Positions 1-9,630 are shown, numbered from the stretch's first letter. The stretch: DNA of 64,000 bases from JAJCYX01 sp965243825 (GCA_965243825.1 CBDEVT010000001.1:1798001-1862000), one strand, 5' to 3'. Numbers and translations are program-made. The notes: a model not told the origin generated them from the letters alone.

Positions 1-798
1 ACAGCCTTGCCGGGCGGAATGGCACCGATCAGTTTTTCTTCAGTGCTGATTGGTCCCATACCAGGCGGAACCCTTAACAACTGGACCGCTTCGCTGAAGC
101 AAAGTACCCCTCGATTCGAAATACGACTAGTCCGCTCTGAAGATCTGCTGGGTAGGCGCGTTGGACTCTATGAGTTCAGTGACGTAGGTGCATTGCTAGA
201 TGCTGAAGGCACCATAGCGACTGGCAGTACTGGTCGACTCTGGCTTGATCATGAAACTGGTTTCGTACTCAGGTATGAGTCCAGCCCTATCGGTCAATCG
301 GTAGTTGCGGAAGTCACGAGACTGGATATTGAGCCAGATATCGGTCCCGAACTGTTCGTGTTTGATCCACCGGAAGGCGCAGAGCGGCTTGTGGACAATG
401 ATCCGATTCCGATTCAAGGGTCTGATTCGCAGAGTACTTTGTTGGAAGTTGCCTTCGTGATGGATGATTTGCGACGCACATCCGGTTCCAGCTCAACTTC
501 CAACGGACTGATTACTCAGAGTGAAGGCATCTGGGAGGGACTGAACGGACGCCAGTTAAGAATCAGGCAGTTTCTTCGCCCCAACGGGTTGCCAGCCGGG
601 CTGGAAAGTGAGGAAGTGATGACTGCTCCTCACGCACCCGCACCTCACGCGAATCTCTACCACGTGACCAGATCTCCTGAGAGTGGGTTAACGTCTCTGG
701 CCTGGCAGTTCGACGATGTCACCGTCATCATGGACGGCATCGGTATCGAACTGGACGAGCTACTTCAGATAGCAAACTCGATTCAACCCGCTAGCTAA
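1..798 (+). CDS. LolA/RseB-like envelope protein, 5' end outside window
   Basis: The reading frame is open from the first base, so the N-terminus (probably with a signal peptide) lies upstream of the window. The visible part looks like the LolA/RseB half-barrel fold used by envelope lipoprotein-carrier and sigma-factor-regulatory proteins. It has a strand pattern with LWLDHETGFVLRYE, followed by ELFVFDPPEGAE, the usual end of that domain. The last 90 residues resemble the DUF4367 type, with a strand-rich segment and a closing helix ELLQIANSIQPAS. It is therefore likely a secreted or membrane-anchored protein, possibly the partner of an upstream anti-sigma or sigma gene that cannot be seen here. 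Fold-level assignment only. Confidence 0.6.
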   Translation, partial: TALPGGMAPISFSSVLIGPIPGGTLNNWTASLKQSTPRFEIRLVRSEDLLGRRVGLYEFSDVGALLDAEGTIATGSTGRLWLDHETGFVLRYESSPIGQSVVAEVTRLDIEPDIGPELFVFDPPEGAERLVDNDPIPIQGSDSQSTLLEVAFVMDDLRRTSGSSSTSNGLITQSEGIWEGLNGRQLRIRQFLRPNGLPAGLESEEVMTAPHAPAPHANLYHVTRSPESGLTSLAWQFDDVTVIMDGIGIELDELLQIANSIQPAS

Positions 799-813
799 TT
801 CCATGAATTCCAA

Positions 814-1134
814 TCAAGATTCCGTTCGCGCTCGGCTGTCTTCGAATAGGTACAGGTATATCGGAAGGGCAAGCGACACACCAACGGCAAAGCAGGGCAA
901 AGGCCACCACCAACGATTGCCTATGCGGGCTCGTGTGGTCCAGATCAGGACTATCAACGCGGCTCCGGAAATCAGCACGTCCCACCACGCAAAACCTGAA
1001 ATTCGAGAGGCAGCGATTTCGTCGAAGAAGGCCGGGATATCCAGCCCGTTATCTGATAACCATCCGATCAGTTGCCAGTAGGGCAGCACAGTGCCTGCAA
1101 CCGCTATCAGCAGATAGACGTGCTTCAGTTGCAC
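814..1134 (-). CDS. DUF2834 small membrane protein
   Basis: A 106-residue integral membrane protein with three predicted helices, at about residues 5-25, 47-68 and 75-95. The sequence fits DUF2834: an early LPYWQLIGWLSDNGLD stretch, then FFDEIAASRISGFAWWDVLISG, and a late VGVSLALPIYLYLFE. The family has no known function. The GTG start overlaps the ileS TAG stop by one base (TAGTG), so the two are translationally coupled and share the T-box-controlled transcript. Placement behind ileS is probably incidental. Confidence 0.85.
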   Translation of the reverse strand: MQLKHVYLLIAVAGTVLPYWQLIGWLSDNGLDIPAFFDEIAASRISGFAWWDVLISGAALIVLIWTTRARIGNRWWWPLPCFAVGVSLALPIYLYLFEDSRARTES

Positions 1135-4100
1135 TAGTTCGCCTTTCTAAGTGAGATCGTGATCTCTTCTCCCTCTAGCTGGAAAGTCTCTGAACTACCG
1201 TTCTCAACGCCCCGTCCAAGTTCGAGCGAAGCCGCCAGTGTTTCTTGCGCCACGTATTCGGCGTGTGCATCGAGCGCAGTTCCGGTAACGGCCGAGGCTT
1301 CAATGCCGAGTTCGATTCGATCTGAGATCTCGAGCCCGCTTGACTTGCGCAGGTTCTGCACCATGTGGACCACTTCACGTGCCAGTCCCTCAGCGCGTAG
1401 TTCGGGTGTCACCTCGGTGCTAACGGCCGCGGTGTAACCAGCATCCGTCGCCACCGCATAGCCTTCCGCAGCGTGTCTTTCGATCAGCACCTCGTCAGGC
1501 TCAAGTCTGAACTCATCAAGGACGATCTGCTGGCCTGATTCTGCGAGCCGTGCTACTTCGGCTGCATCTGCTTGCGAAAGCAGGTTTCGGATGTCTCCAA
1601 GCTGCTTGCCGTACTTTGGTCCTAGACTGCGTAATTCAGGTTTGACTGTGAAGCTCAGAAGTCCTCCGGTGCCAGTTACGTCACGGATTCCCTTGACGTT
1701 CAACTCATCAGAAAGCTGCTGTTCGATAGTGGTCAGTGCTTCTCGTTCCCAATCGTGCCGAACTTCCACCAATAACTCCGCTAACGGCTGTCGGACCTTC
1801 AGCTTTGACTGTGCACGAGCGGAGCGACCCAAGGAAGCGAGCTTGATTGCAAGCTGAGTCTGTCTTGATAACTGTTCATCGATAAGAGAAGAATTCGATG
1901 TCGGCCAGTCTGCAAGATGAACTGAATCCGGCGCGCCTTCATCTACCTGCACGACCAGCTTCTGCCACAGTTCCTCAGTTACGAACGGGATGAACGGAGC
2001 CAGTAGTCGAGTCAGCGTCGTCAGACTGTAGTGGAGAGAGGCATAGGCCGCCGATTTGTCGGCGTCACTCTCGCTCTTCCAGAAACGCCGGCGGGATAAG
2101 CGCACATACCAGTTCGACAGGCCATCTACGTACTGTTCGATAGCCTGTGCCGCATACTCGATGCGCCAGCCTTCCATGTACTCGGTTACCCGTTCAACGA
2201 GTTGATTGGTCTCCGAGATTATCCAGCGATCCAGTTCGGTGAACTGCTCCGGCAGATTCTCAAGTCCTGGCTCCAAAAGCGAGGACTCTTCCGCACTCCA
2301 GCCATCAAGTTCAGCGTAGGTGGTGAAGAAAGAAAAGATATTCCAGAGCGGGATGAGGAACTGCCTGCGTACTTCGTCGCCAGGTCCATAGCCGAAATTC
2401 AGATTCGAAGCCGGGTTGTGGCGTGAGAAGGTCCAGCGCATGACGTCGACGCCCATCTTCTCTGCGGCGTCCTCGAACCAGATCGCGTTGCCTTTGGACT
2501 TGTGCATCTCCTCGCCTTTCTCATCGCGCATCAGTGCGTAGGAGAAGACGTTTTCTGCGGGTGGCTTTCCCTCAAGCGCCACGCTCATAGTGATTAGCGA
2601 GTAGAACCAGTTTCTGAACTGGCCGGGGAAGCTCTCTGAAATCCACTTCGCCGGATACCACTGCTCCCAGTGGTCCCGGTTATGACGATAATCGAGTGTC
2701 GAGAACGAAACGATTCCTGCATCCAACCAGGCATTGCCAACGTCAGGGATGCGACTCACAGTGGATCCGCAGCCTGAGCATGCGATCTTTACGGCATCGA
2801 TCCATGGCCTGTGCGGAGAGTTGCCCTCGAACTCCTCCCAACCCTCAACGGCGCGCTTTTTAAGTTCGACTTCAGATTCGATCACTTCGAACTTGCCACA
2901 GTCGTCGCACTTCCAGATCGGCAACGCCAGCCCCCAGAAGCGCTTCTTGGAGATCATCCAGTCACCCATGTTGCGAAGCCAGTCGATCTCTCTGGCTTCT
3001 CCGAAAGGCGGGATCCAGTTCATCTTACGAGTGGCTTCCTGCAGCTGAGGACGCAATTCGTCCATTGAGATGAACCATTCGCTCACGAGACGGAAAACAA
3101 GTTCCGTTCCGCAGCGCCAGCAGACCGGATAACGGTGCCGATACTTCTCAACGCGGTAGTAGACGTTCTTCTTTCTCAGGTCGTCGAAAATCAGATCGTT
3201 GACTTCGGAGACCGCCTTGCCATCAAGAAAGCCAAACCCGGTCATGTAGACCCCGCTGTCGTCAAGCGGAGCGATTACCGGCAAATCGTTCTCCTGGCCG
3301 AGCCTGAAGTCCTCTGCACCGGCACCCGGTGCAATGTGAACAATTCCGGTACCTTCTTCCTCTCCAACTTCGTCCCACGCCAGGACTCGATGGATCTTGC
3401 TCGCTTCTTGTTGTGCAGGGACTTCGTCGAATGGGCCTCGGTATCTCCAACCGACCAGCTCTGCACCCTTGACCGTCTGCAGGACTTTGTGCTCTCCCTT
3501 AAGCACGTTGAGTCGTTGAGACCCGAGCCACAGGATCTCCGTCCGCTCTTCGCCCTCAACCTCAATCGTGTTTTCGACTTGCACGTAGTCGTGCTCAACA
3601 TTCACAGCTGATGCGACGTTTGCAACCAGTGTCCATGGAGTCGTTGTCCAGACGAGTAGAGACTCACCTTCGCGCTCTAGCAACGGGAACTTAAGGAAGA
3701 AGCCGGGATGTACGATTTCCTGGTAGCCCTCGGTGACGATCTCCTGTTGCGAAAGCCCGGTGCCGCAACGAGGACACCAGGGCATGACGTCTTCGCCCTC
3801 GTAAAGCCATCCCTTGTCCGCGCACTTTTTCAGGAACAGCCAGATCGTGTAGTTGTTCTCGTCGGACATGGTCTGGTACGAGTTGTCCCAGTCCATGAAG
3901 TATCCGAGCCGCTTCGACTGTTCGCTGATGCGATCTGAGAACATCTGCACTCGCGCTTTGCAGTCTTCAACGAACTTGCCAATGCCGTATGTCTCGATCT
4001 CACGCTTGGACTTGAAGCCCTTCTCTTTCTCGACCTCCACTTCGACCCAGAGCCCCTGTCCATCGAAACCGTTCTGGAAACGCTGTGCATAGCCCTGCAT

Positions 4101-4340
4101 GTTGCGGAACCGGAGGAAGATGTCTTTGTAGGAGCGACCCCAGGCGTGATGCACACCCATCGGGTTGTTCGCGGTGATAGGCCCGTCCATGAACGGGAAT
4201 TTCTCTGGCATGCCATCGTTTCGATGCAGGTAGCGGTTCACAACATCGCGCTGTTCCCACAGTTCGATGATGCGGTGCTCGAGCTCAACGAAATCGATCT
4301 TTGAGCCAACAGCTTCGAATCGTTTTGGAGTCGTCGTCAC
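1134..4340 (-). CDS. ileS: Isoleucyl-tRNA synthetase
   Basis: Class I synthetase that charges tRNA-Ile in the cytoplasm; 1068 residues. The HIGH element is the variant MGVHHAWG (about 61-68), inside DGPITANNPMGVHHAWG. The KMSKS element is HKSKGN (613-618). The CP1 editing domain is present, with TTTPWTL (232-238) and GTGIVHIAPGAGAEDF (330-345). Several CxxC pairs (CPRC 189, CWRC 407, CDDC 478, CSGC 521) suggest zinc knuckles. The C-terminal anticodon-binding region follows to the end. A T-box leader with an ATC specifier lies immediately upstream, so expression should rise when tRNA-Ile is uncharged. DUF2834 is coupled downstream. Confidence 0.97.
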   Translation of the reverse strand: MTTTPKRFEAVGSKIDFVELEHRIIELWEQRDVVNRYLHRNDGMPEKFPFMDGPITANNPMGVHHAWGRSYKDIFLRFRNMQGYAQRFQNGFDGQGLWVEVEVEKEKGFKSKREIETYGIGKFVEDCKARVQMFSDRISEQSKRLGYFMDWDNSYQTMSDENNYTIWLFLKKCADKGWLYEGEDVMPWCPRCGTGLSQQEIVTEGYQEIVHPGFFLKFPLLEREGESLLVWTTTPWTLVANVASAVNVEHDYVQVENTIEVEGEERTEILWLGSQRLNVLKGEHKVLQTVKGAELVGWRYRGPFDEVPAQQEASKIHRVLAWDEVGEEEGTGIVHIAPGAGAEDFRLGQENDLPVIAPLDDSGVYMTGFGFLDGKAVSEVNDLIFDDLRKKNVYYRVEKYRHRYPVCWRCGTELVFRLVSEWFISMDELRPQLQEATRKMNWIPPFGEAREIDWLRNMGDWMISKKRFWGLALPIWKCDDCGKFEVIESEVELKKRAVEGWEEFEGNSPHRPWIDAVKIACSGCGSTVSRIPDVGNAWLDAGIVSFSTLDYRHNRDHWEQWYPAKWISESFPGQFRNWFYSLITMSVALEGKPPAENVFSYALMRDEKGEEMHKSKGNAIWFEDAAEKMGVDVMRWTFSRHNPASNLNFGYGPGDEVRRQFLIPLWNIFSFFTTYAELDGWSAEESSLLEPGLENLPEQFTELDRWIISETNQLVERVTEYMEGWRIEYAAQAIEQYVDGLSNWYVRLSRRRFWKSESDADKSAAYASLHYSLTTLTRLLAPFIPFVTEELWQKLVVQVDEGAPDSVHLADWPTSNSSLIDEQLSRQTQLAIKLASLGRSARAQSKLKVRQPLAELLVEVRHDWEREALTTIEQQLSDELNVKGIRDVTGTGGLLSFTVKPELRSLGPKYGKQLGDIRNLLSQADAAEVARLAESGQQIVLDEFRLEPDEVLIERHAAEGYAVATDAGYTAAVSTEVTPELRAEGLAREVVHMVQNLRKSSGLEISDRIELGIEASAVTGTALDAHAEYVAQETLAASLELGRGVENGSSETFQLEGEEITISLRKAN

Positions 4341-4377
4341 TATGTCGCCTTTAGTTACTCTGGTTTCCTGGCGGACA

Positions 4378-4655
4378 ACAAAAAACCCGCCCCACTAAGT
4401 CCTGGGACGGGTCGATTCATCTTCCCGCGGTACCACCCGGATTCCTGTGCCAGACCCAGTTCGTTTTTCCGCTCGGTGTTAGGCCGGGCTAGGATGGCGA
4501 ATTGCTGATGCTGGCAGCAAGCTCTCTGGTTGCCGTTATAACGGGCGGCAAGACCGGCTTCCCTAATAAGCTCTCCGCTGTTCAGGTCGCTGCTCAGAAG
4601 TGATATTCGGTTCCTCTTCGCCGCCCGCTCTCACCGTTCGGGCTCGCTCAGCGCG
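4378..4655 (-). promoter_or_regulatory. T-box riboswitch leader of ileS (specifier ATC, Ile)
   Basis: Read on the minus strand. A compact Stem I can be drawn from CGCTG (4653-4649) to CAGCG (4592-4588). On its 3' side lies GAAT-ATC-ACTTCTGAGC, the usual specifier-loop context, with the isoleucine codon ATC at 4604-4602. The conserved T-box GGGTGGTACCGCGG lies at about 4438-4425; its TGGT can pair with an ACCA tRNA end. Immediately after comes an intrinsic terminator, a hairpin of ACCCGTCCCA with TGGGGCGGGT followed by T6 (about 4411-4379). This is a transcription-attenuation T-box that reads through when uncharged tRNA-Ile binds. A weak TTGACG/TAATTC pair at 4684-4655 could be the promoter, but it would start inside the Stem I base. 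Confidence 0.93.
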
Positions 4656-4793
4656 AATTAAGAAAACCTATTCGTCTTCGTCAAAGCTGTTCGTTTCTGT
4701 GATCTTTACCAGACCATTGTGGCATATGCTTCCGGCGGTGGTAGATACACAAATATCACAATCCGGTACGAAGCACCGACTGGAGGTCTTGTG

Positions 4794-5711
4794 ATGAATG
4801 CTGTGACAGGTGCGTTTGGATTCATCGGACGTCATATAGCGAGTCGTCTACTAAAGGCAGATGGCCGAGTCAGGACCATCACCTCGCACCCAGACAAGCC
4901 AAATCCATTTGGTGAGGCCGTTACGGCGCATCCGTTTAGTTTCGATCAACCTGACCAGCTTGTAGCTGCATTAGATGGATGCGATGTTCTGTACAACACG
5001 TATTGGATTCGTTTCGATCGCGGTGACAGGACTTTCAGTCGCACCGTCGAGAACACGAAAATCTTGTTCGATTCAGCACTTGCAGCGGGTGTGAAACGAG
5101 TGGTTCACATCAGTGTGACAGGAATCCGCCAAGATGATCACTTACCTTACTTCGAAGGAAAGAGAAGGCAGGAACATTTACTACGAGAGTCTGGAATCAA
5201 GTACAGCATCGTGAGGCCGACGCTCGTTTATGGTCCAGAGGACATTCTGGTCAACAACATCGCATGGACTCTAAGACGCTTCCCAGTCGTGCCTGTTTTC
5301 GGAGATGGCAAGTATCTCGTGCAACCGATATTTGTGGACGACCTGGCAGATATTGCGGTCTCAACTGCCACATTGACTGATTCGGTTGAAATCGACGCCA
5401 TTGGTCCAGAGACCTTCACGTACGAAGAGTTTGTCGGCCTGATTAAGAAATCAATTGGAAGCCGGTCTCTAGTCTTACGTCTACACCCCAAACTTGGAAT
5501 CAGCCTCGGCAAAGCCGTCGGACTGCTCAAACGAGATGTGTTGCTGACATCTGACGAGTTAACCGGTCTGATGGAGAGTCGACTGCGTTCTGAGCAGGAG
5601 CCCAACGGGACGACCAGATTCTCCGACTGGGTCGTAGAGAACCGGGATTCAATCGGAACCAGTTACACGTCGGAATTGGATCGACATTTTCGCTGGAAAA
5701 CCAGGAACTGA
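4794..5711 (+). CDS. NAD(P)-binding epimerase/NDUFA9-like oxidoreductase
   Basis: An extended SDR-type (atypical epimerase) protein of 305 residues. The dinucleotide-binding loop TGAFGFIG is at residues 5-12, and a YFEGK (Y119, K123) provides the Tyr-x3-Lys pair. It continues with RPTLVYGPED and a C-terminal substrate lobe. The closest family type is the NDUFA9-like NAD-binding group often annotated as NAD-dependent epimerase; the substrate is unknown. ATG 4794 is chosen because GGAGGT (4782-4787) stands six bases before it; upstream in-frame codons would run into the ileS leader region. It is divergent from ileS and convergent with thpR. Confidence 0.85.
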   Translation: MNAVTGAFGFIGRHIASRLLKADGRVRTITSHPDKPNPFGEAVTAHPFSFDQPDQLVAALDGCDVLYNTYWIRFDRGDRTFSRTVENTKILFDSALAAGVKRVVHISVTGIRQDDHLPYFEGKRRQEHLLRESGIKYSIVRPTLVYGPEDILVNNIAWTLRRFPVVPVFGDGKYLVQPIFVDDLADIAVSTATLTDSVEIDAIGPETFTYEEFVGLIKKSIGSRSLVLRLHPKLGISLGKAVGLLKRDVLLTSDELTGLMESRLRSEQEPNGTTRFSDWVVENRDSIGTSYTSELDRHFRWKTRN

Positions 5712-5712
5712 A

Positions 5713-6504
5713 CTAACTCCCGAGCGGAACAGTTCTAACTGACCCGTAAACGGAACCGTCCGTACGCAAAGTGCTCTTTAGCAACTCGACTTCCGTCACT
5801 CGGATCTCGGCGCGAACGTCAGGCAACTCTGATCGACGCCAGCTGAAACCAACATCACCAGCATATTGCCGGGTCAGGTCCCTGACCGTGCGTCCCACAG
5901 TGATATGCGGTCTGAATGGACGATGTTCGGGCTCGAAGCCAATTGATCTCATCTCGCCTTCGATTCGCCCCTGCAATTGCACAAGTTTCCGCACCTCTCC
6001 TGCCAGTCCAACCCACAAAATTTTCGGCGAGTGGAAACTCGGGAATGCTCCGGGGTCTCCAAGCCTCAAAGTGAATGGAGATGTATTGGCCGCTGCGGCC
6101 ATGATCCGTTCGCCGATCTTGTCGATCATGGAAACAGGAGTGTCACCGAGAAACAGCAAGGTCAGGTGGACGTTTTCGCGTGGAGTCCACCGTACGTTTT
6201 GACCAGCCATCGTCGGCATCGTGTTGATGAAGGTGCCGATCTCTTCTATTGCAGCTTCAGGCAACTTCAGAGCGATGAAGAGCCGATGGGTCGGTGCGTG
6301 TTCCGGCAAAATCGGCTGGCCAACGTCGCGATGCCATACGGGGTCTATGCCGCGTTGCCTGGCGGATCCCGCCGTACGCGGGCGGCCATAGCGGTCGGGC
6401 CGTTCCCTGTCCCAGCGTTTCGGCCCCGGGCGCTCTTCTTTGCGTCGTTCCATGTGGGAAGTATATTGGCGGCTGCCTGGATCAGGGCGTCTATAATCCG
6501 GCAC
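5713..6504 (-). CDS. thpR: RNA 2',3'-cyclic phosphodiesterase (ThpR/LigT family)
   Basis: 2H phosphoesterase that opens RNA 2',3'-cyclic phosphates. The two signature motifs are HLTL (113-116) and HITV (200-203), spaced as in ThpR. The core starts at about residue 73 (HRLFIALKLPE). The first 70 residues are an unusual Arg/Pro-rich basic extension and may be partly artefactual: an internal ATG at codon 18 (6453) is an alternative start, and no good ribosome-binding site marks either. The stop lies one base after the end of the convergent epimerase gene. Confidence 0.88.
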   Translation of the reverse strand: MPDYRRPDPGSRQYTSHMERRKEERPGPKRWDRERPDRYGRPRTAGSARQRGIDPVWHRDVGQPILPEHAPTHRLFIALKLPEAAIEEIGTFINTMPTMAGQNVRWTPRENVHLTLLFLGDTPVSMIDKIGERIMAAAANTSPFTLRLGDPGAFPSFHSPKILWVGLAGEVRKLVQLQGRIEGEMRSIGFEPEHRPFRPHITVGRTVRDLTRQYAGDVGFSWRRSELPDVRAEIRVTEVELLKSTLRTDGSVYGSVRTVPLGS

Positions 6505-6563
6505 CGCGAACTATTTGCCTTATTAGAGTCGGCCAAGCCGCCAACCAGCTCTTGGAGAAAACT

Positions 6564-7556
6564 ATGGCCTTGCTGCTTTCACGCTCAGATGTTCAGAAAC
6601 TCTTGCCTATGGCGAAGGCCATCGATGTTGTCGAAGGGGCATTCAGTGAACTTGCGAATGGCACTGCCGAGATGCCGCCACGAACGGTGATGATCGATCC
6701 CGACGTCGGTGGGTGGATCGCATACATGCCGTCATATCTGAAATCGGGCGGAGCACTTGGTGTCAAGGCCGTCACCGTCTACAAAGCCAATCCTGACAAG
6801 TTCAACCTCCCGACGACCCTGGGGACGATTCTGGTGCAGGACCAGAACACAGGGCAGGTTGTTGCAGCAATGGACGGTGGGTACTTGACCGCCGTTCGGA
6901 CCGGGGCTGTGTCCGGGGTCGCTACACGACACCTTGCGCGAAATGACTCCAGGATTGGAGGCATCCTCGGTACCGGTGTTCAAGCACGAGCCCAGGTCAT
7001 CGCGATGTGTGAGGCTGCCAGCCTTGATGAAGTTCTGATGTTCTCCGTCGACCCTGAAGAGCGCCGGAACGCGTTTGCCGAAGACCTGAACGATGCGACC
7101 GGTGTCTCTATGCGGGTTGTATCAAGTACCGAGGAAGTACTGGCGAACAGCGATGTTGTCGCCCTTGCCACGACCGCCGCTAACCCAATCGTCAAAGCTG
7201 AATGGTGGAAAGAGGGCGCCCACATCAACGCGATCGGCTCCCACGCACCAGGAGTCCGCGAACTGGACACAGAAACCATCGTCAAGTCCAAGGTTGTATG
7301 CGATCAGAAGGAATCCTGTTTGGCTGAGGCCGGAGATATTCAGATTCCGATCGAAGAAGGTGCTTACTCACCGGACAGCATTCACGGTGATCTTGGCGCA
7401 GTCGTAAACGGATCGATTAAGGGTCGAGAAAACGATTCCGAAATCACTTTGTTCAAGAGCGTTGGCCTGGCGATACAGGACATCTCCTGTGCCGCCCTCG
7501 TCTATCAACAGGCTGTTGAGCAGGGTGTTGGGACTGAGTTCGAGTTTTCGGCATGA
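6564..7556 (+). CDS. Ornithine cyclodeaminase/mu-crystallin family protein
   Basis: A 330-residue NAD(P)-dependent enzyme of the ornithine cyclodeaminase / alanine dehydrogenase (Ala-DH/OCD) family. Visible are AEMPPRTVM, GVKAVTVYKANP with the family lysine (K68), MDGGYLTAVRTGA (103-115) and the nucleotide-binding GILGTGVQARAQ (133-144). Members act on amino acids or imines (ornithine, Delta1-pyrroline carboxylates, alanine); the exact substrate cannot be read here. ATG 6564 follows GGAG at 6554-6557. The stop overlaps the start of the amidase by ATGA, so the two are coupled, suggesting breakdown of an amide and an amino or imino acid in one route. Confidence 0.9.
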   Translation: MALLLSRSDVQKLLPMAKAIDVVEGAFSELANGTAEMPPRTVMIDPDVGGWIAYMPSYLKSGGALGVKAVTVYKANPDKFNLPTTLGTILVQDQNTGQVVAAMDGGYLTAVRTGAVSGVATRHLARNDSRIGGILGTGVQARAQVIAMCEAASLDEVLMFSVDPEERRNAFAEDLNDATGVSMRVVSSTEEVLANSDVVALATTAANPIVKAEWWKEGAHINAIGSHAPGVRELDTETIVKSKVVCDQKESCLAEAGDIQIPIEEGAYSPDSIHGDLGAVVNGSIKGRENDSEITLFKSVGLAIQDISCAALVYQQAVEQGVGTEFEFSA

Positions 7557-8968
7557 CGCTCCCGGAAGACGTCCACTACGCGACCATCACTGAACTCGCT
7601 CCACTGATTCGATCTGGTGAACTGTCTCCCGTCGACTTAACCCAGGCGCAGCTTGATCGGATCGAACGGTTAAATCCCAAACTGCGGGCTTACGCGACTG
7701 TGACCGCCGACCTGGCTATCGAACAGGCCGAACGAGCCGAGTTCGAGATTGCTGACGGCAAATACCGGGGAGAGCTACACGGTATTCCGATTGCGGTTAA
7801 GGACCTCTGTTTCACCCGAGGGGTCCAAACAATGGGCGGGTCGGCAGTGTTTGCCGACTTTGTACCGGAGTTTGATTCCACGGTCGTGAGAAGGCTTGCC
7901 GAAGCAGGCTCGGTCTTGCTCGGTAAGTTGAACATGACCGAAGGTGCAATGGGTGGCTATAACCCGAAACTTGACTACCCGGAGAACCCATGGCGGAAGT
8001 CCCACTGGCCTGGTGCGTCTTCAAGCGGTTCTGGGTCGGCTACCGCAGCAGGGCTTGCCTATGCAACTCTGGGCAGCGATACAGGTGGTTCAATCCGCCA
8101 TCCGGCAGCCGTATGCGGCACAGTTGGACTGAAGCCAACGTGGGGCAGAGTTAGTCGATACGGCGTTATGGACCTGGCGGCATCATTGGATCATGTGGGA
8201 CCGCTTACCCGTTCAAGCCGCGATGCGGGTCTTGTCATGCAGGCGATAGCTGGAATCGATGCCAACGATCCGACGTCACTGCATGATCCCGTACAGGACA
8301 TGGTTTCCAGTGCTGATGAAGGTATCGAAGGCCTGAGGGTCGGAATCGACGAGTTCTACACGACCGATGGCCTTGAGCCGTCGTTTTCTCAGGCGGTTAT
8401 CGATGGCGTCGGCGTGCTCGAAAACCTTGGCGCGGAGATCGTGCCCGTAAAAATGCCTGAGCGACTTCGCGAGTATATGGATGCGTGGCCGGTTATCTGC
8501 GCGAGTGAAGCTGCGACAGCTCACGCTGATACCTATCCTTCACGTGCTAATGAATACGGTCCGTGGTTCAGGGAATGGCTTCGCAGGGGATCGAGCTACT
8601 CTTCAGTTGATTATGCGAAGGCGCATGAGTTGCGGCTGATGTGTAATGCCGAATTGGCCAATACGATGAAGGACGTGGACTTACTGGCCTGTCCAAGTAC
8701 TGAGTTCGCTACGTTTTCAGTGACACCAGAGAAGATGTACGGGCCTATCCCTGAGGACCGTGTTCCCTGGTCGGGGCGTTTCACTATGCCGCATGACTAC
8801 GCCGGCTTGCCAACGATTGCGTTACCTGCCGGCCTTACCGATGACGGTCTCCCGGCATCGATGCAGCTAGTGGGCCACCGACTAAGTGAACCATTGCTTG
8901 TACAGGCTGGCACCGCTTTCGAGAACGCCACTGAGTTCCACGACTTGCACCCGCCGGATTGGGACTAA
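7553..8968 (+). CDS. Amidase-signature hydrolase (GatA-like)
   Basis: A 471-residue amidase-signature enzyme. The catalytic triad can be placed as Lys83 (GIPIAVKD), cis-Ser156 (PGASSSGSGSA) and nucleophile Ser180 (GSDTGGSIR). It is followed by the family's GTVGLKPTWGRVSRYG. Substrates are carboxamides. No gatB or gatC is adjacent, and the partner is an ornithine-cyclodeaminase-type gene overlapping by 4 bp, so a catabolic amidase is more likely than the Glu-tRNA amidotransferase subunit. Probably cytoplasmic, as no signal peptide is seen. Confidence 0.9.
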   Translation: MTLPEDVHYATITELAPLIRSGELSPVDLTQAQLDRIERLNPKLRAYATVTADLAIEQAERAEFEIADGKYRGELHGIPIAVKDLCFTRGVQTMGGSAVFADFVPEFDSTVVRRLAEAGSVLLGKLNMTEGAMGGYNPKLDYPENPWRKSHWPGASSSGSGSATAAGLAYATLGSDTGGSIRHPAAVCGTVGLKPTWGRVSRYGVMDLAASLDHVGPLTRSSRDAGLVMQAIAGIDANDPTSLHDPVQDMVSSADEGIEGLRVGIDEFYTTDGLEPSFSQAVIDGVGVLENLGAEIVPVKMPERLREYMDAWPVICASEAATAHADTYPSRANEYGPWFREWLRRGSSYSSVDYAKAHELRLMCNAELANTMKDVDLLACPSTEFATFSVTPEKMYGPIPEDRVPWSGRFTMPHDYAGLPTIALPAGLTDDGLPASMQLVGHRLSEPLLVQAGTAFENATEFHDLHPPDWD

Positions 8969-8973
8969 GCCCT

Positions 8974-9600
8974 CTAGTAGAGTCGGTTGGCGTACGACTC
9001 TTCTAACTGGACCTCGACTTCAGCAGGACTTTCATGCCAGTTGGTGTGGTCGACCGTGATCTGACCATAGCCCGGCATGTTTGAGATGTCCGGCCACATA
9101 TCCGGTTGCCAAATGCCCGACCGTATGACGCACTTTGCGCAGTGAAAGAACGCCTCTTCGACATCAACGATCAAAGCGAGATCGGGTGCTTTGCCTTTGA
9201 TCGCCATGCTCTGACGGAGACTCTCGTCACGAACAATACGCGCTGATCCAGCGACTCGAAGAGTCTCTCTATAGCCCGGAACCAAGAAGAAGAGACCAAC
9301 TCGAGGGTTTTCAATGATGTTGATGAAGCCGTCTGCGCGCTTGTTGCCGGGGCGATCAGGAATGGCCAGGGTATTCTCGTCCAGCACTCTCACAAAGCCA
9401 CGCGGATCGCCTTTGGGCGAGACATCCATGTTGCCGCGTGCGTCAGCAGTCGCTATGAGGAGGAACGGCGACAGCGAGATGAACCTTGCGCAGTGCTTGT
9501 CGATTTCTGAGATAACCTTGCGCTGAACGCGCTCGGCAGGAAATCCGATTACCTCTCGAAGTTCATCTTCTGTAGTGATCACATCCTCGAACTGTCGCAT
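8974..9600 (-). CDS. PPOX-type FMN flavoprotein (MSMEG_1061-like)
   Basis: A 208-residue pyridoxamine-5'-phosphate-oxidase-fold protein. Typical blocks are FLLIATADARGNMDVSPKGDPRG, LAIPDRPGNKRADGFINIIENPRVGLFFLVPG and LRVAGSARIVRD, which together form the FMN-binding split barrel. It resembles the MSMEG_1061 type of flavin reductases/oxidases; no substrate can be named. It sits 30 bp downstream of the methionine aminopeptidase gene on the same strand and may be cotranscribed with it. Confidence 0.85.
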   Translation of the reverse strand: MRQFEDVITTEDELREVIGFPAERVQRKVISEIDKHCARFISLSPFLLIATADARGNMDVSPKGDPRGFVRVLDENTLAIPDRPGNKRADGFINIIENPRVGLFFLVPGYRETLRVAGSARIVRDESLRQSMAIKGKAPDLALIVDVEEAFFHCAKCVIRSGIWQPDMWPDISNMPGYGQITVDHTNWHESPAEVEVQLEESYANRLY

Positions 9601-9630
9601 TTGAATCGGCCTTTCGCAGGAACTTCGAAT

